Shown here in pieces: positions 50,586 through 61,228 of a stretch of 64,000 bases of DNA. A program made the translations under genes and the position numbers. The notes beneath the pieces were generated by a model that was not told the DNA's origin, searched no databases, and saw only the letters and a list, made by a program, of their open reading frames with translations. The stretch spans positions 310,001 to 374,000 of the forward strand of contig FJUW01000036.1 of assembly GCA_900074885.1 (NCBI GenBank), given 5' to 3'. Each line of letters begins with the position of its first letter. The stretch's first letter is position 1. Source of the DNA: Rhynchosporium graminicola. Its lineage: Eukaryota; Ascomycota; Leotiomycetes; Helotiales; Ploettnerulaceae.

Positions 50586-52047
50586 TCATAGACGTCGACT
50601 GCCACCGAGAGCAAAAAGAAAGAATGGAGGCAGTTTGTTGTCTGTCGCTGAACTGGGATGCGTGTTTTGGTCTGTGACTGATGGGGTCTGGTTCGTCGCA
50701 AGCACCAATCCCATGGATGACGCTGTTCTGTTCTCGGAGGGACGAGGAAGATTATGTTGAGTCAGATGTGGTCCTTGCTCGCTCTGAATACCGTCGCGAG
50801 TCTTGCGACTAGGTATCGAACCCGAAATTGACATGTTACGGTCACTGGGGGGAAATGTAGGGATAGTGTTGAAAGGGACCACCCCAGACCCAGATCTAGG
50901 AAGAGGGACAAAGTTGGAAGAGGATCCAATTATAGGTAGTGGTGTAGGCCAGGAAGGCTGTGGAAAGTTGCTTGTGGTAAGATGAAAAGAAGCCACCGAT
51001 TCCAAACTAATAGTAGGCGTCGATTGAGTCTGGGTGACGATTGATTGGAGCGGTGGATATGGAGATTGATACACTTTCTTAACGGCTGCTGGCACGTATA
51101 GTATCCGTCTCAGGGGCCTGCGCTGTGGATTTTTGAATGTACTTGCCACAAGGATCGGTTCTGCATCTCGATGGTGAGTTTGGGTGGTGGATTGTATTGC
51201 CGGACTAATCACTTGATTCGGTGCAGCGAAGAGCTCTCGAACGGATGTTGTGGACGGGGCTGGCTTCGATGCGAGAAGTTGTGGCGTTTGCTGAGGAAAC
51301 CAACTCGTGCCCGGCCCGCGTGCAGCAATTGGTGATATCGGTTCTGGAGTGGGTCTTGATACAACCCTGAGTCCGAAAGCTTGTGGGAATAGAGGAGTGG
51401 GCGAAAGTTGTTTCAAGAGCTGTGGCAGAGGAAGAGCTAAACGAATTTTTGGCTGTTCTTGCTGTCGAACTGCGTATCCTGCAAAAGGTGTCAGCATGCC
51501 CCTCGTTCCAAGCCTTGTTGATATTCTACTCCCATAGCCTCCATAGATGAGATAACGAGAAGAATGTGGAAAACGAACCTGGAATTCTCGCATTTATGTT
51601 CGCCTCCAGTATATCCCTCACTCTCCTCGCTACATCGCTCAAACCCTTTACTCTTGCCACAAGCTTCTTTTTCTCCATCTCCTTCTTCCTGCGCTCAGCC
51701 AGATCAGAGACCCTATCAATCAGATAATGCTTGCTGTTCCTTTTTTTACTCTTCATGCCGTTCTTCTCGGTCTTCTTCCTTCTGCTCTCCTTTCTATCCA
51801 CTCTCCTCCCTCCCATATTCTCCCTGTCTGCACGAGCATACTCGGCTGGATCAAACTTCGAGGCATCTTTCAGCGTTCTCTGATGTGCCTCGCCCAGGGA
51901 ATCCCAATGTTCCTTTGCCGTGTCCGGTAGTTCAGCCCAGTCTCTATCGAACAGGGAGGAGGGAATGTTGTCGAGGTGCTGTAGGTAGACGCGTTCACCG
52001 GGCGTACAGCCATCGTCGAAGGCCGTAGCGAGTAGGTTGAATGACAT
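50586..52047 (-). CDS. Hypothetical basic, Ser/Pro-rich protein
   Basis: Exon 1 (52047-51579) starts at an ATG (MSFNLLATAFDDGCTPGERV), has a Trp-containing helical stretch (SLFDRDWAELPDTAKEHWD) and then a Lys/Arg-rich coiled part (RKESRRKKTEKNGMKSKKRN, RRKKEMEKKK). An inferred 100-bp intron (51479-51578, weak GTTCGT donor, TTTTGCAG acceptor) leads to exon 2, a Pro/Ser/Thr-rich linker-like region with RRPLRRILYVP. To the first TGA the product is 453 residues. No family is recognised; the composition suggests a nuclear or RNA/DNA-associated protein. The stop may not be the real end, because the same frame runs on for almost 290 codons. Confidence 0.5.
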
Positions 52048-53210
52048 GGTAGTTCTTACTGGGAGATGGTAGTTCTGATCTTTTCAATATCTTTTGGGCG
52101 GGCTGAGTGCGTGTTGAGTGCTTGAAGACTGTACAGGTTGCGAAGAGGCCTTTGTGTGGTCGGTGGTAGTTTGTTCTCGTGTTGTTGATAGGAAACGCAA
52201 GTCACAGACTTCAGGTGGTGGAAAAAATTTGGTCTTTCGGGGGGAACTCTTGCTTACAGGAAATAGGAAGCCTTCTTCAACACGCGCGCGTCAGATATTG
52301 AAGTGTTGACTCTCCACTTTCGCTTAGTCTAGCTTCGTCAACACGCTAGCAGACGAGACAGAAGAACGATCCACCGCCTTCTATCAACAAACTAGGAAGT
52401 TTTCGTTGAGCCTGTCGCAGCCCTCCTACTGGCAAAAAAAAAATGGATATTTTCGTGGAGAATTCACTATAAGTTCGACGCAGCGGAGTTCAGAGGCCAT
52501 CTGCTTACAGGCTTTTACGAACACATAGGTTGACTAAGGAGCAAAAGTATTCTTCCCTGCTCAGACAAAAAATCTTTATGGAAGCCGTACCCCTCGAAAC
52601 TTTTCAAATTTTGATTTCAAAGCTTCATGTATATCGTCGTCATCCATGTTGCATATCCGTGAATGTTGTCTTAGCGACATAGTCTCTGACACTTTCACTA
52701 TGTGGCAAGGTGTGGATGTGACTCCGCCTTTCTTGAAACGAAAACATGTTTAACCTTTTTTTGTTTTGTACCCGCTGAAAGCAAGTCGAGTAAAGCGGTC
52801 AAGACCTAGATTTGGACAAGTACCTGCTGAAATTATTTCTGGAATGCAGAAGCTGATGTGGGAACGTATTAGAGACACACGACGCTTACAATCTCAGTAA
52901 TGTTTTTATGTTCCCACTTTCGGGTTGAGGACGTGAATTTCGATGTTTTACGGGACCATGAGCAAATGACCGACCGAAGAAATCGACTGAAGTGTAATTA
53001 AAGCTTCTCGATAGGCGAATCAAAGTCGTATGCTGCTCCAAGACAGACGATTGAAGATTAAACATAACTCCCACGAAAGCTCCATATCCACCGCAAGCAC
53101 TGTCAGCCCCACCAACTTAAATGATGGACAAGCTCTCAGCCTCAAGTATGGCAGATCATTTGCTATCTCCATGACCATCTCTCCTCGCTTCCTGACCTTG
53201 CCACCTCGAC
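52048..53210. other. No gene recognised
   Basis: The start holds the presumed promoter of the minus-strand gene at 52047. No family-like frame was seen further on. Confidence 0.45.
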
Positions 53211-53763
53211 TCACTGCTTCCTCTCGACCTGCATTTTTCCGCACAACGGAGTGCCTATACACATATGCCTTGACACGGGGCCAAGATCGTAACAAGGTGG
53301 ACATTCAGGATCCTTTGTGTTGTGCTTGCTATTACACAAGGGCCGACACGGTAGTTTCGCCAATCTGTGCACACTACCCTCTATCTCCTTGCCAAAAATC
53401 GTATTGTGAACTGCCGTGAAGCGACCGTCATTCTCTTGCAACAAAAATGTCGATCTCAAGACTCTGATTGCTGGATTCGTCTTTGGGCCGATCAAACGCT
53501 CTCGCTCCTTCAAATAGTCCCGGTAGAGAGTGAGCACTTCGATCTCGGTTTGGGTCGGCTCTGGATGTGAGAATGTGCGTATGACATCCTTGGCGTACGG
53601 ATACTGACGATTTTGAACAAGCTTCTGTGTAAGGGGGCACGAGGGAGTCGATCGATGCAAAGTCCACAGGAAGGCTGCTCTCTAGGGAAAAACCACTGGT
53701 GAATAAAGCCTCTTCTCGAAGTGTATGCGAGAGATCGAACTTGTGGTCCGATGCATCTACCAT
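53211..53763 (-). pseudogene. Hypothetical protein with a one-base frameshift
   Basis: From ATG at 53763 the frame reads SDHKFDLSHTLREEALF, then SLESSLPVDFASIDSLVP. At a run of five G on the plus strand (53633-53637) coding character moves to another frame: LTQKLVQNRQYPYAKDVIRT, then TEIEVLTLYRDYLKERERLI, VLRSTFLLQENDGRFTAVHN and a Cys-rich end (LPCRPLCNSKHN, DPECPPCYDLG). Removing one base of the run would join the two. Family unknown. It may be a pseudogene or a homopolymer sequencing error. Confidence 0.45.
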
Positions 53764-54180
53764 CGTGGATTGACAAGATTTGATGTCCAGGTTTTGTAGA
53801 GGATGTTAGTGTTAGGAGTGGAATTTGGAAGAACAAGTTTCCCGAGATGGGCGGTTGCGAAACGTAGATTTAGAGAATTTAAAAGTACGATGGGAAGAGC
53901 ATCGTTCATTATGAATCATCTCTAGGCAAGACAAAATCGTATGTGTACGAGTGAGAGCCTCTTAAAGATGTGCTCAGTTGATACCGATCTTGCAGATCCA
54001 AGGCCCCAGTCGATGATGCGTTGTTGTTTCGCGTAGACTTCCACGTCTTTTGCCTTCGATGATCAATGCGCTTTTGTGCAAGACATTATGATGAAAATGG
54101 AGTTCCACCAGGTTGCTCTGAAGTACACTATATAATAACCACACTATCGAATAACCATATCATCACAGCCACAGCAGAAC

Positions 54181-54766
54181 TCACACCATATCCCATTCCA
54201 TATTATCCCTATCTACCAACACTCCCGAATCCTCATCAAGGACACACTCAAAGCCCCCTTTTCCCTCATCAACCATCTCACGACCTTCGACCCTCTCCTC
54301 ACATTTACCCTCCCCCATCTCAAACCTCGGAATCGTACACTCGGACCGATGTACCTCCCAACTCTCTCTCCCCACAAAGTCATCCGGAACATCATGCACC
54401 AAACCGCACCTCTCACAAAACCTCCTCGAGAAGCTAATCTGAGGCGGAAGCACGACGAGCTCATTTGCAATCCTCATTCTTCGAGCATTTTCGCAAGCCA
54501 GTTCTTCATTCATAGCGTCGAGTCTCTCGAGGCCCTTTAAGGCTTTAGCGAGCGATATCTTAGCTCGTTGATAAGAGGACACGTCGAAAGTACTGATATA
54601 TGAGTTGCTTGATTTGGCATCGATAGTAGTTTCCGAAAGTGGTGGATCCTAGCTTGATTGAGGGCGAGAAGGTGGTCGAGTTCTGGTTGAGTGAAGGATG
54701 CCTTTGCTCTGTGGGAAGGTTGGACATGGCTTCCGTGCTGGGAAAGGGTGTTTGATCGCCCATCAT
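54181..54766 (-). pseudogene. Putative zinc-binding protein with a one-base frameshift
   Basis: The C-terminal part (from about 54630 to 54181) has a helical segment (AKISLAKALKGLERLDAMNE, CENARRMRIANELVV), then FCERCGLVHDVPDDFVGR and EVHRSECTIPRFE, a C-x2-C ... H-x3-C arrangement that could bind zinc, and an acidic tail. The N-terminal part, starting at ATG 54766 (MMGDQTPFPSTEAMSNLPTE, then STTFSPSIKLGSTTF), lies in another frame; the shift is near 54633-54634. Losing one base there would join STTF to ETTIDAKSSNSYISTFDVSS. No family is recognised. If the N-terminal part is spurious, the second frame still lacks a good ATG. Confidence 0.45.
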
Positions 54767-55521
54767 GGAGGTAATTGAGCGAGCTGCGAATGTCGGTGAC
54801 TGCTCTGAATTTCTGGTCGTGAGTTGCGGAGATGATATAGTCTCTGGGATCAAGCCTGCAACAAGAATTACAAAATCCGCAGAGAACTGTCTCGCGAGCA
54901 CTAGGATAGGCATCTCCCTTTCTCCTCTGCAGAGATACAATGCCTATTTTGACGCCAACAATGATCTTACAGTTACGGTCTGACTACCAAGCATGTATGT
55001 GGCTGGCTGGCATGATTCAAAATCATTAGATCTACATCACAAGGCGTGAATTGTAATGTTCTCGGCTAGCTGATGAACGAAACAAAAGAATGAAGACTCG
55101 GGGGACCTTTCTCGGGGTGCTACGATACATAGACAGAGTTTTAATGAATATATGGAAGTAGAGGGCGAATGAAGTGGAGACTGTAGGAATGTTGGGAGAT
55201 TGCACTTGCACTTGCACTTGCAGGCAGCTACGCCTGAGTTCTTAAATAATTCATCATTTGCTAGGCGCGCAAAGTTGGGCAAAGGCCAAATGTTGCCAGC
55301 CTGCTACAAGAATTCAAGATTCAGACACTGGATGAAACAAAGAGGGTCGTATCGTCATTCCAAGAACCATTTTCCATTTACACACATGCCATATACAGAG
55401 GAGCAGAATTTCGTAGAGAAGGGTGCTGTGGGTATCCATCACATGCAAAAGCGCTGAAAATGCATCGAATCATAAAATCAAGAGCCTAACCCGTTCCCAA
55501 CCACGATCTCTGCTTCTACTA
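54767..55521. other. No gene recognised
   Basis: Intergenic; contains a short (TTGCAC)n run at about 55200-55224. Confidence 0.45.
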
Positions 55522-56594
55522 CTAATCCTTGATGATCAGGTTGTCCGAAGCTTTCACACGCTGTGCCCATTCCCTATGATTTGTTAGCACAACTGTGAGA
55601 AGGAGATGGCTCTTCAAGTGACTTACGTCCAACTCCCATCATACAATCTCCTCTTCTCCTTCGATCCATATCCAGCCTCGTTTAACGCGGCATCAATGAC
55701 CGCAGCCGTAACTCCCGTCCCACAAGATGTGACAATCGGTCTCTCGGGATCAATGCCCTTGCTCTCAAAGATCTTCCGCAACTTGTCGCCAGGTAGAAAC
55801 GCCTTCGTAACGGGATCTAACAACTCACTCATCGGCATCGATATACTACCCGGCATATGTCCACTCTCCAGACCCTCTCTCGGTTCCTTATCCTTTCCAC
55901 TCCATCTCCCGGTGCTCCTCGCATCCAGAATTTGCACCCCCTCACTCCCCTCCTTGTTAAAGTCCTTTGCCAACTCCTTGACCTCCTCAAACTCAACCGC
56001 TCTACTAGCATCAAATTCCGGAATCTGATACACGCAAGTATCAACATCCCAGAACTCTCCACTCTCAGTCGGGAAACCCTCTTCTACCCACAGCTTGAAG
56101 TTATTCAGCACATGTACGGAATCATGTCCAAAGGCCTTCAATGTCCATCCCACTCTCGGTGCAGAAAATATCCCCAGTTCAGCACTATCGTAAACCACCA
56201 CCGTATCATCCCTCTTGATTCCCAGGCCGCTCATCGCTGCCGCGAAGTCCTTTGCAGATGGCAGCATATGCGGATATGGCGAATGGCGATCAATCACTTT
56301 ATCCAGATCAAAGAAGCGTGCTGAAGGAATTCGTTTCTCGCGGAAGGTATCGAGACCTTTACGGCCATCATTGGGAAGAAACCATGAGGCGCATAAAGCG
56401 ACTGTTCGTGGTGCCGTGGAGATCTTAGAGGGGGAGTTCTTCTTGAGCGCTTCGTGCAGCTCATTAGGTGTGACGAGATAGGAGGATAGTGAGCGTCTGG
56501 AGGACATTGTGACTATAGGGCGAAAGGACTGGGAGATATGGTGGGTGAAGAGGAGGTGTGGAGCTCCTCTGCTGAAGAGTGTAGCTGCCGCCAT
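55522..56594 (-). CDS. tum1: Thiosulfate/3-mercaptopyruvate sulfurtransferase (TUM1 type)
   Basis: Two exons, 56594-55627 and 55573-55522, with a 53-bp intron (GTAAGT donor) near the 3' end; 339 residues. It has two rhodanese domains, about residues 37-175 (ALCASWFLP, GIKRDDTVVVYDSAELGIFS, HVLNNFKLWVEEGFP) and 215-339 (VQILDARSTGRWSGKD, GLESGHMPGSISMPMSELLD). The active-site cysteine is C291 in CGTGVTAAV, and the protein ends with WTEWAQRVKASD. Family role: moving sulfane sulfur from 3-mercaptopyruvate or thiosulfate, including to the URM1 tRNA-thiolation route. The first about 29 residues are Arg/Ser/His-rich and look like a mitochondrial presequence. A second ATG at M30 could give a cytosolic form. 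It is divergent to apc11 over 413 bp. Confidence 0.93.
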
Positions 56595-57007
56595 AGATTT
56601 GGTTTGGCCGTTATGGGAAGCGCATATGTTGGATATACGCACTTCGAGATCGTAGAAGGCAATATGAGTCCTTTGTTGTGAAGCTGTGGAGATACGTGAG
56701 AAATATGAAAAACTCTAGAAAACCAGTGAAGGTGGATAAGGGACAGCGGTGGGAGCTGGCCTAATGGGTGAATGGAGGTTGGTTGGAGTGGTGGTTGGTC
56801 GATAAGATATCTCTTGGCATAGCACGTGAGAGCGAGCTGCACAGGATTCAGAGTTCCAAGCGCGACAGACGCGCCAGAAAGTCAATATCACTGAGAAAGT
56901 CAATAACAGCATTCTGCGCCAGCGAGAGCAACTTAAGGCTTCACAAGAGCCCTGCCTCCAGGATCTCTACAACTATCGATGTTCCCATAACCGAAAGAGT
57001 GAAGAAG
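56595..57007. promoter_or_regulatory. Shared intergenic region between tum1 and apc11
   Basis: The two start codons face away from each other over 413 bases, so promoters of both genes should lie here. No specific site is recognised. Confidence 0.45.
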
Positions 57008-57356
57008 ATGAAGGTCAAGATCAAGAAGTGGAATGCAGTAGCTACATGGAGATGGGACATCCCCGACGACGACGTCTGCGGTATCTGTCAAGTACATTTC
57101 GATGGCACATGTCCTACTTGCAAATACCCTGGGGACGACTGTAGCTTGCGTACGTTTTATTCTACCTCTCACTATATAAATACTCATACAACCAGTCTCT
57201 GGGAAATGCGGTCACAACTTCCACATGGTAACTCTGCAGAATTCACTTGCATTACGGAGGATTGATTGGGATTAGCATTGTATTGTCGAGTGGATCAAGC
57301 AGGAGTCCTCCAAAGGCCAATGTCCTATGTGCAGACAAAGTAGGAATTTGACCTGA
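57008..57356 (+). CDS. apc11: Anaphase-promoting complex subunit 11 (RING-H2)
   Basis: Three exons, 57008-57149, 57196-57227 and 57276-57356, with introns of 46 and 48 bp; the middle exon is only 32 bases. The product is 84 residues, equal to the animal protein and shorter than the yeast one. It starts MKVKIKKWNAVATWRWD and has the complete zinc-binding pattern: C24-x2-C27 (CGIC), C35-x2-C38 (CPTC), GDDC at C45, C52, H54, H57, H59 and C60 (KCGHNFHMHC), and C74-x2-C77 (CPMC). APC11 with APC2 forms the catalytic core of the ubiquitin ligase that drives anaphase, recruiting the E2. A longer open frame upstream lacks family similarity, so the start at 57008 is preferred. Confidence 0.95.
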
Positions 57357-58801
57357 GAGTGTGGAACTGTGCTGACAGGAGGCAGAATTCGAATGGACGG
57401 ACATCATGACTGCGACTGCATAAGCGGCTGACCTGCGACGGCGGCTGCAAATGCGTCTTAAATCGGACGGTGTTTTGCATTGGAGTCATGGAATAACGGA
57501 CTTGCTAGGATTGCTGGGGAACATGGAGTTATGGCATGTGATACCACGAATATATGATGTATGGTCACTATGGGGATCATGATGAGTGCGGAAAATAAAC
57601 AACACGATACCCAAGGGCGCGGACTATCGACAAAGTTCGGTCGTTTTTTCCCATTATGGGGTTTCACTTCTGTTCTGTTTACATCGGCTTCGGAAGTTGA
57701 AAGTCACAGATCACCCTCGCCAATGTAATTCAAGAACCATCAAGCACGACATCTCATGGCGCGGCTCCGGTAAGAGTATCGGTAACTGATTCCCGCAATA
57801 ACCCCCCGATGTTTTGTTCTACCACCAGCCCAAGTCTCCCAACTGTCTCGTCCAATAAAGGCACAGTTTATGTCCACGCCTTCTGTACACCAAGTCCCAC
57901 TATCCATTTCCCGACATGAGCGACTGAAGGTCAGCTATATCCTCAGAAAGAAATCTGGTCAAACTGGTGCTCCCAATCTTCTTTCTACGGATGAGATCTG
58001 GTTCTTCCGGCATATGAGGTATGCCACAGCATCGCTATCCGTATCCAAATTGTTGTTCGGCTTTGGCGGAAGCTAGGTTTGTGAAGCGTGCCATCGCTTT
58101 GGTTTCCAAGGTTTATTGAATCGACATAAAACGCTCTCAGCTTTGGATCGCGGTTAAAGTGCTGCAAGCGCAACATGAAGGAAAGAATGTAGTGTTTGCT
58201 CTACTTATATCAAATCTTAGGAATTGATTGATTCGCATCACATCAATGTGCCTAGTGGTCAATACATCCAGGCTGCCGGGTTAGATCTATATGTGGTCGG
58301 AATCCATTCCCCAAGTCACTGCACTCTGTTTCGAAGAGCCCTTGACTAGTTAAGGGGTCAATATTCTGTTCCCTTAGGTCCATATGCCTATCTCAGTTCG
58401 AGGTCCTAAGCTGGGAAACTTTTCATTCGATTCATTCCTTAGTTACTGTGAGGTCTCATTCCGAAATCCAGGTTTCTTTTTATTCGAAAAAATCACCAGA
58501 TTTGCAAGTTGCAAACTGCAAATAAATGTCACCTTAGCCCGCTACAGCATATCAAAAGCCCCAAACGCGATCACCATAACCCCAAGCAAGCATTGAACCA
58601 ACAGGATAATCAACTATCTCAATCCCTCGAAGAACACTCCCCTCCCTTCGACCTGCCACAACTTCTCAACTATCAAGCTTCTTTGGCAGTACATGCACAT
58701 CCTATGTTCACATCTCCTACAAAATACATCCACCCAGCTATTCGCAGAGTCGCACTATCAATCCCTCATTAGCTTCCTATCCTCTTCCTTTCCCGTGCTT
58801 C
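57357..58801. other. No gene recognised
   Basis: Intergenic. A plus-strand frame at 58509-58772 looks somewhat protein-like (SLEEHSPPFDLPQLLNYQ) but lacks a start context and family match. Confidence 0.4.
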
Positions 58802-59125
58802 TCAGCTGAAGACATATACGAGACGCAGACTCACGCGTCTCATTCCGCGAAAAGGTTTTATCTCGTTCTCGTCCAGTAGTTGGGGATAATTGCAGCATCG
58901 CCATATGTGGCCCAGCTGATAGATCTCGAGATTCTTCTGTACTTCTGGGTCGGAAGGCCGGTGTGAGGTTGCCATTTCTGTTTTATCTCGCTTTTCTTCC
59001 TGCAGAGCCGGTTTAGGTATTTTGATTTGAGGAGAGATCATATATTCTAGAAAGCGTGTTGTAAAGTCGTTTTTATATAGTCGCTGAGGACGTCTTCGAA
59101 TCACTGGCTTGGAACGGAAAGTCAT
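58802..59125 (-). CDS. Possible small hypothetical protein
   Basis: From ATG at 59125 a 107-residue frame reads MTFRSKPVIRRRPQRLYKND, then MISPQIKIPKPALQEEKRDK, HRPSDPEVQKNLEIYQLGHI and NYPQLLDENEIKPFRGMRRV. Composition is protein-like and basic at the start. A GTATAT donor-like site just before the stop could lead to another exon. No family is recognised. MATSHRPSDPEV further in is an alternative start. Confidence 0.3.
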   Translation of the reverse strand: MTFRSKPVIRRRPQRLYKNDFTTRFLEYMISPQIKIPKPALQEEKRDKTEMATSHRPSDPEVQKNLEIYQLGHIWRCCNYPQLLDENEIKPFRGMRRVSLRLVYVFS

Positions 59126-59520
59126 ATTCACGGAACAGATCTAAACCAGAGGTTGGGTCTTCATAGCACTGGATCATGTCAAAGTAATAGTCAACCGGAA
59201 TTGTATAGACGTATCATCACTCGATTAGCTCACGTTGCTAACAAGCCAATTTTGCGGTGCTTGATTTTCGGGTCTGTTGAAATTCTTGGAGCCATCGTTC
59301 ATTGGACATTCTCCCTTGCTATGAGAAAGTCTCAACTTGATTATATCTGCCATATCGATTTCAAGAGCATCACTCCCCTCCACATTATATCAAACGTAAC
59401 GTCATCTCCCAAATGACCTCCATTTACGGGATAGGGCGCATTAAGCAATATGGAAGAGTACACAATAGTGACAAAGATTGGATCCTCGCAGGGGGGACAA
59501 GCATGATTTCGCTTGACCAA

Positions 59521-59720
59521 TGACTCGCCTAAATTTATATCTGAAACTGCCTCATCCAGACCACCAAACTAAACCTCAAGGCATCATAAATTTCTAAACA
59601 TCAAAAAGCGTTGTGAGCACTGACTCGCCTAAAATTCATGTTTCAAACTGCCTCAGCCAGACCGTTAATCTCAATATCGAGGCATCATAAATCCCTGACA
59701 TCATTAAAACCTCGATTCCA
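59521..59720. repeat. Two diverged 100-bp direct repeats
   Basis: Units start at 59521 and 59621 with TGACTCGCCTAAA, and both carry AACTGCCTCA-CCAGACC and GGCATCATAAAT at matching offsets. A third, weaker copy may start at 59796 (TGACTCGTCTGAGACC). Confidence 0.75.
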
Positions 59721-59986
59721 TTATTATCTAACTGGAGTGAAGTAACTCTACTGCTGTGACCACAAAGTAAATGCTTGGTGCGACACAGCCGCGCTTGACT
59801 CGTCTGAGACCTCTTCCTTCAGACCTGCATCTCAATCTCAATCATCGTTGACATATCCCTGATGCTCCCCCAGTATCGAGGATCTTCTTGGTTGTCTGAC
59901 ATTCTCGTTACAGATGGCCGTAAACGTGACATCAATCTTGCCTTTCCTACTCCAAAATAGCTTTCATCCAAACGAAATCAATCCTC

Positions 59987-61228
59987 TCAATGATAAGCTG
60001 CTAATGGAGTCAAGCTATTCATGCTCTCCCCACTATGTCTTCTCTTCATCCCTGGGACTGGTCTCGTCACAACACGGTAGACATCTAAACCATCGTCATC
60101 TTGTCCCGGATTCGCTGTAGTGTACTCCAGAAACTTGAGAAGTTTGTAGAGGCCAGCGGCGACGAATGCTCCGAGAAGAGGTCCGATGTAGTAAATCCAG
60201 TGACTGCCTTTGAAGTCCTCGAGGACAACGTCGGGACCGAAGGAGCGTGCAGGGTTTATGGCTGCCCCTGTGAAGTTGATTCCTAAGAAGTATTGTTAGC
60301 AGATGTAGACGAGGGATGGGAGTGAGTTGCCTACCAATCATGTGTCCGATGAATAGTGCGATGCCAATGCCCAACGGCGCCATGAAACTTCCCCGATGGT
60401 TCTCAGCAGCGAGCATCATGATAGTAAATACCAGCAGGAGAGTCAACATCATCTCAATAACCATTCCTTGGTTCGGAGTCACTCCCGGGGCGAGATTTGA
60501 TTGCGTCTTAAAATCTCCCGGGAAGATGTTGGAGACCAAAGAAGATGTAGCAACAGCTCCGAGAAGTTGAGCTGGGACGAGCAAGACGCCTCGTTGCCAG
60601 GGAACAGCTCCTATCAGACATAGTCCGAACGTAACCTATCACAATCATCAGCATCACCAAGATTCCCAAGCTTCAAGATCCAGAAAACTCAAGAAAGGAT
60701 CAAGAAGGCAAGGATACTTACAGCAGGATTAAACTGGCCTCCGGAAACCCGAAAGAACACCCAAACATTAACCGCCAAGCTCCCGCCGAACGCAAAACTT
60801 ATATACATAATCTGCAGCAAACTTGGCGACCCACTCAAGAAATCCAGTTTGGGCAACGTGTCTGGCTTCGCATTGGCAGTCTGGACGGCCGCCAGGGCGA
60901 AAAATAAGAACGAGAAGGTTCCCATGAACTCTCCGAGCATTGCAATCATGTGGTTCCGTATGTCGTCGCTTATCCACGAAAGCAAAGGATGCCGCTCCTG
61001 TGGATGATTTGAATGGCTTTGGGTGTGTTGACTGTGGTTTGAGGCGGCTGAGTAGAGGGATCTAGAAGGCGATTGAGGGTCGGCTTTGGCGAGCATGGGA
61101 GACATGTTTTGGTATTGAATTGGTGTTGGTGGGCGTCGTGGGAACACGAAGTCGGGTTTGGGATGCGCGGCGTAAGAGAGTGGTACCGGCATCTGGTTCT
61201 GCTGGTTGGGGTGGTGGACTATGTTCAT
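59987..61228 (-). CDS. Aquaporin (major intrinsic protein family)
   Basis: Three exons, 61228-60722, 60635-60335 and 60282-59987, with introns of 86 and 52 bp; 367 residues. Residues 1-90 are a Pro/Ser/His-rich cytosolic tail. The channel has six expected membrane segments, for example MLGEFMGTFSFLFFALAAV, IMYISFAFGGSLAVNVWVFF, VLLVPAQLLGAVATSSLV, VIEMMLTLLLVFTIMMLAA and WIYYIGPLLGAFVAAGLY. The two NPA boxes are at 167-169 (GGQFNPAV) and 279-281 (INPARSFGP), with R282 as the selectivity-filter arginine. This fits a classical water channel more than an aquaglyceroporin, which usually has Asp after the second box's arginine. The first intron cuts directly after the first NPA. The frame is open upstream of 61228 but without an ATG, so an upstream exon cannot be excluded. 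Confidence 0.93.
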
